A stretch of DNA of 64,000 nucleotides from Cunninghamia lanceolata (Eukaryota > Streptophyta > Pinopsida > Cupressales > Cupressaceae). Location: positions 682,001 to 746,000 of the forward strand of contig BSBN01000829.1 in the NCBI GenBank assembly GCA_027924645.1. Reading direction: 5' to 3'. Both the position numbers and the translations under genes were made by a program. Positions 60,185-64,000 of this stretch are shown here, one piece after another (position 1 is the stretch's first letter; each line of letters opens with the position of its first letter). The notes beneath the pieces were generated by a model, which was not told the origin of the DNA, searched no databases, and saw only the letters and a program-made list of their open reading frames with translations.

Positions 60185-61693
60185 CTAAGCTATGTCAAAC
60201 AATAATCTGTCCTTGTATGGTCCAATTTGAAACTCCACCCAAGCCTGCTCTTCTACAACTGTTTGCTGACCTTGAGTGAGCCATGAGACCTTGTACGGGC
60301 AGGGATGTGGTAGCCTTCTAAGCTTAAGATTTTCTACCATTTTAGCAGACACAAAATTTTCAGTAGATCCAGAGTCAATCAGAACTCTACATACCTTTCC
60401 TCCTGCCTTGCAAGTAGTTTTGAAAAGAGACTTTCTTTGTGGGGGTTCTTTGTCAGGCACCTTCATAGTGGCCATTGCTCTCCTGATCATCAAAGCTTCT
60501 CCTGTCTCAGGATACCCATATCTGACAGTATTATTCACACTCTGATAAGTGTTGGAGCTTGTCGCACTTTGACAATCAAATTCTTGGATCAGATTTGTCC
60601 TCCTTTCTCCCCCTGAACTTGTTGCTTTTTCTGGACATCTACTGGCTATGTGGCCTTCCTGATTGCAATTGTAACATCTGATAGGACCTCTGCCCTGAGA
60701 TCTCCCTCTGAATGGCAGTCTTCTACCCCTAAAGTTTCCTTTTTGATCATAACTTGCCCCTTGAGTTTGACTGCTGTCTCCTTTGCTTCTCTCTTGATTG
60801 GATTCACCTTGGTGTCCAAATCCATTTCCTCTGCCTCTGAAAGGACTTCTTCCCCCTCTTTGCTGTCTCCCTCTTCCTCTATTGTTCTGTTCTTGTCTTC
60901 GCCTTAGTTTCTCTTCCACTTTGAGTGCTAATTGGTAGCACTTCTGAACTGTATCTGGATTATGCAGATTTAGGTCTTCTTGGATGGCAAATCTCAACCC
61001 ATTGAGATACCTTGCTACCTTCTCTTCCTCATTCTCCTTTACCTTTGTCTTGAGACATAGTTTCATGAATTCTTTAGTGTATGCACTGACATCTAATTCC
61101 TTCTGCTTCAGATTTTGTCTCCTCTTATGTAATTGGATGTTGTAATCCAATGGAACATAGGCTTCCTTCACTAAAGCCATCATCTTCCTCCACGCAGCAA
61201 CTCTGTTCTTTCCTTCTTTCACCCTGTCATCTTGGATGAAATTCCACCAGGTTAGTGCAACTCCTTTCATTTTGGATTGAGCTATCTTCACTCTTTGGTG
61301 GTCTGGTATTTCCTCTGTTTCAAAGAAATTGTTCAAGGAGTCTATCCACTCCATCACTGAATCAGGTTCCATTTTTCCTGCAAACATTGGCAGGTCTATT
61401 TTCATATCCATGGTCCTTCGCTCCATGGATTTGAGGGCATTAAGTAAGGGTCTCTGGTTTGCAGGAACGTCTATCTCTTCCTGCCTAGGGATCTCCTCTT
61501 CATCCCTATCTTCTCGTTCACCAGAATCTCTTCCCCTTCCGACTTTGTCCCTCAATTTTTCCAACTCATCTTTCAATGCTTGATTCTGAGCACTAATTGC
61601 TTTGCTCTCTGCAATCTGTTTCTTTACCAGGACAGCCGATTCAGCGTTGGTCATCCTTGCTGGGTACTCTTCTGACCCTTCTCCTTCTGACAT
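60185..61693 (-). pseudogene. chromovirus gag and protease start
   Basis: The 502-residue frame from ATG 61693 has a coiled-coil-like N-terminus, the capsid pattern (PMFAGKMEPDSVMEWIDSL, ALTWWN, LVKEAYVP), an Arg/Gly-rich region, a CCHC zinc knuckle CYNCNQEGHIASRC, and the protease active site VLIDSGSTENF. It ends in TAG at 60182-60184, where the family normally reads through into pol. The frame is intact to that stop, about 50 bases inside the primer binding site. Gag packages the RNA and forms the particle. Confidence 0.8.
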
Positions 61694-61729
61694 TTTGTTG
61701 TCTTCTCCTTCCCAAAAGATACAACCTTC

Positions 61730-61741
61730 GCTCTGATACCA
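61730..61741 (-). promoter_or_regulatory. primer binding site (tRNA-iMet type)
   Basis: The minus strand reads TGGTATCAGAGC three bases inside the LTR end GCATCA. It fixes the 5' end of the chromovirus. Confidence 0.85.
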
Positions 61742-61744
61742 CTA

Positions 61745-63042
61745 TGATGCAGAGCGAGGTAGCGGAATCGTGGAAAACTATTTAACAGTCGGCTGCTAAC
61801 ATACAATTTTCTCTGTATGTTTTTCCATCCGCAAAACCCATTCCATTGGCCAGCCTAAAACTCCTCACGCTGACATGAGTATTTTTCTTTGGTTGAACCT
61901 CTGAACCAACCGTACCATTGAACCAGTACTATCGTTCAGCCGCTTTACTATCGACAATCCTCAACTGCACTGTCGAACCACTGAATCCATCGCTTTATTG
62001 AACCGGCGCTATCTCTGAACCTATTGCTGCTTGCTGTACCCTTGAACCTCAGAACCGTTGAACCGTTGAACCCTTTTGAACCGTCGAACCGGTTCAAAGG
62101 TTCAATCAAACACTTAACCAATTCAAAACTCCTTCAAAGCTTTACTTAACTTCTTACAAACATTCATCGAGCCAAACTGAACCCGATTTACTTGCGAACC
62201 ATTGAACCTTTCGCCAAAGGTTCAAACAAAAACTTTTCCGCCCGATTTCAGTCAATTGCGGAACCCGATGTACTATCTGTTATCGCTGTGGAACCAAAAT
62301 TCGTTGGACCATTGAAGTTGGTTCAAACACAAGGTTTTCAACTGTCTGTAACGTCGAAAAAAAAACCGCGCGACATTGCCAAACTATTCCTTCCACAAAC
62401 ATATGGATTTTTCTAACTTTAATAACCTAGCACATGAGGATGCTAGGGTTCATCTCAGCATGCTGCAAATTGATCCTGCGATCACACAAAATGCACAGAA
62501 ACAAAATAGAAAACCTAATCTAATATATACAGCCATTCCACCGATTACGAAATAATCCAACCGGTGGAATGGGTTAAGAACCCATCTCGGCTGCAAACCA
62601 GAAAATCGACTACACAAGGAAATCAAACACAAAACAGGATCTTCTTTTATTGCTTCCAGAAATGAAATACAAATATCTGATTTCACAGTTTTAGAACTGA
62701 ACTACACACTATTGCTTTGATCCGTATCTCTCTCTATAACAATTTCCATCGATATCTCCAATCGATCTGAGCTGAGCTATTTAACTACTTGCCAACAGTA
62801 GTAGCGACATGATTCCCAGCGACTGGGAGACAATTCCAAACGGCTAGGAGAGATAACCAACAAACAAACTTCTAACAAACTAACAACCTTATCATGACAG
62901 ATCGATAAGTGTCCTAGGGACTAACAAACAGAAACCGAATTACAAACACCAATGACAAGTCTGGTCAAACAGACCTTATTACATTAAATATAGAAAATGC
63001 ATAAGACTCTAGTCTTCTTGTTGAAGGGGTGCTCCTGCACCA
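61745..63042 (-). mobile_element. 5' LTR of the chromovirus (1298 bp)
   Basis: Nearly identical to the LTR at 55675-56980, with the same TTGAACC-rich cluster (61895-62350). Differences are mostly transitions. The TATA-like run of the other copy is changed by one base here (TATATACAG on the plus strand). Confidence 0.85.
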
Positions 63043-63047
63043 CATCC

Positions 63048-63488
63048 CCTTCAAGTGAGTGTGGAAATAGTCTACATGCTACGTCTTCATGTACGATCCT
63101 TCGGTTTACCAAGGTGTCTTCAAAGATCTTGATGTGTTCTTCTGCTGTCCTGTTTACATCATTAATATGGAATTTAGAGTAAAAGTGCTTTGGGCATGTC
63201 ATGGTAGTTTGTGAAAGTCCCAAGAGGTGAAACATTTGCCAAGGGCCAAGCTGGTATTGGTGCTGCCATTGGAACATTAGGTTGCTGTCTTGGACCTGTT
63301 TGAGTAGCTCCTGGCTGAAGTGGAGTCACTGGGGTGGTTGCTTGTGTATTACTGGATTGAGCAACTCCCTGCTTTTGATTTTGCGGAGGTGGAGTTTGGA
63401 ACAAGTTTGAAATATCACCTCCACTTGGAGATCCTTGACCTGATGAAGTTGCCTTCTTCCCTTTTCTTGACTTAGGAGGGAATTCCAA
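63048..63488 (-). pseudogene. Tat-like gag, N-terminal part
   Basis: The frame from 63488 has a basic start (KSRKGKKATSSGQ), a Pro/Gln/Thr-rich linker with PMAAPIPAW, then in a shifted frame the capsid start HINDVNRTAEEHIKIFEDTL and CRLFPHSLEGD, as in other Tat gag proteins. It is cut by the chromovirus at the CATCC duplication (63043-63047), and the remainder is at 53751-55669. A frame change near 63180 separates linker and capsid parts. Confidence 0.65.
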
Positions 63489-63624
63489 CTCGGCGAACTC
63501 CTTAGATGCTCCTGGTGTAGACCTTAGAATTCTCTGGTGCCTTTCTGGCGAGAAAGAACCGATTCGTTCTAGGATGGTCTTCCTTCTTGCCCAATCCAGT
63601 AATGAAACAACTTGTTATGTAAGG

Positions 63625-63641
63625 CCCTCCTTCTAGCGCCA
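63625..63641 (-). promoter_or_regulatory. primer binding site of the Tat-like element
   Basis: The minus strand reads TGGCGCTAGAAGGAGGG, four bases inside the LTR that starts at 63646. It opens with TGG, complementary to a tRNA CCA end, and supports minus polarity. I did not determine the tRNA identity. Confidence 0.6.
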
Positions 63642-63645
63642 AAAA

Positions 63646-64000
63646 TGTTGATGATTGTTTTTCGACAAGTCAACAATAGAGTAAAATACTGAGTATCCAA
63701 CTCTCTCTTGAACAAAGCCTCTCGAATGCTAAACAAAGTGATCAATCAAGACGATTCCAAGGTTCCTTTTCTAATGATTTGTGATGGATAGCTCAATGAC
63801 TTGGTGTGATTTTGCTGATAAACACAAAGGGACTTACACAATTGTTCAAACAACTCGTTTCAGTGAAAGAGGCAAACACTCAAGAGCATCTAAGTACTAC
63901 AACTTATGACGTATGATGTGGCAATGAAGTACTTGATCCTAAATTCTAACAGGATGGAAAAAGAAAAGACAAAAGATGAAGGGTTCAGTGAAATTAATCT
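63646..64000 (-). mobile_element. 5' LTR of the Tat-like element (partial)
   Basis: Begins TGTTGATGATTGTTTTTCG and matches 47119-47470 with few differences (for example a 3-base deletion in the CTCGTTGTTTCA segment). It continues beyond the window. Confidence 0.75.

Larger units (their letters stand above)
55675..63042 (-). mobile_element. chromovirus (Ty3/gypsy with chromodomain), TSD CATCC
   Basis: A complete element of 7368 bp. LTRs are 55675-56980 and 61745-63042; target duplication CATCC at 55670-55674 and 63043-63047; primer binding site TGGTATCAGAGC (61730-61741, minus strand) complementary to initiator tRNA-Met; G-rich polypurine segment next to the low LTR. Gag-pol relics are in order gag, protease, RT, RNase H, integrase, chromodomain. 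LTRs differ by only a few percent, so it is the youngest large insertion besides the SINE. Stops in pol make it non-autonomous. Confidence 0.9.
47119..64000 (-). mobile_element. Tat-like Ty3/gypsy element, extends past window end
   Basis: Bounded by two same-orientation LTRs about 96% similar by eye (47119-48001 and 63646 onward). All coding relics are on the minus strand in the order gag, protease, archaeal-type RNase H, RT, RNase H, integrase. A full chromovirus (55675-63042) interrupts gag. The extra RNase H suggests the Tat lineage. The LTR ends (TGTTGATGATTG...GGTCACAACA) match the giant solo LTRs at 25-37 kb, but the LTR here is only 883 bp and lacks the GGCGCC array. The internal region without the chromovirus is about 8.3 kb. 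Confidence 0.75.

Overview
The window looks like intergenic and intronic DNA from a plant with a very large genome. A gymnosperm is my best guess, from the depth of nested, decayed LTR elements and the very sparse genes; this is inference, since no diagnostic host gene is complete. Nearly everything recognisable is a transposable element. Host sequence is limited to two well-phased exons at 20040-20717 resembling the spliceosome-associated CWF19L2 family, a possible first exon with a broken poly-glutamine tract at 16371-16697, and an unidentified minus-strand relic at 22320-22631.

Layout. 1-2.3 kb holds an unidentified decayed coding tract and a Pro/Ser-rich stretch. 2.3-13.58 kb is an old minus-strand Ty3/gypsy-like element (gag, two retropepsin-like relics, G-patch, no reverse transcriptase seen), split by a 3166-bp solo LTR with a CATGG target duplication. 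13.6-22.6 kb is mostly unassigned, with the candidate exons and a 190-bp tRNA-derived SINE flanked by 16-bp direct repeats. 22.63-44.93 kb is a tail-to-tail palindrome of two truncated hAT transposons. Its left arm is intact. Its right arm is cut by a 3.2-kb solo LTR (TSD CAGTC) and by a full-length LINE. The LINE is itself split near its 3' end by a giant LTR, which carries a third LTR of the same family (TSD AGACT). 47.1 kb to the window end is a minus-strand Tat-like Ty3/gypsy element (gag, protease, archaeal-type RNase H, RT, RNase H, integrase). Its gag is interrupted by a complete 7.37-kb chromodomain-bearing chromovirus (55675-63042, TSD CATCC, LTRs nearly identical).

Relative chronology follows from the nesting: hAT palindrome, then LINE, then LTR copy B, then LTR copy C; LTR copy A entered the hAT independently; Tat-like element, then chromovirus. 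All elements carry inactivating lesions: stops, frameshifts and catalytic substitutions such as integrase E to K and LINE RT FADD to FAND.

Most unusual points: the double-ended palindromic hAT whose arms share the same lesions; dense arrays of GGCGCC-type motifs, some matching the E2F core, upstream of the minus-strand TATA box in the 3-kb LTRs; a long AT-rich hairpin in those LTRs that coincides with rearrangement breakpoints; an RNase H domain placed before RT in the Tat-like element; and primer-binding-site-like sequences at both inner LTR borders of that element.
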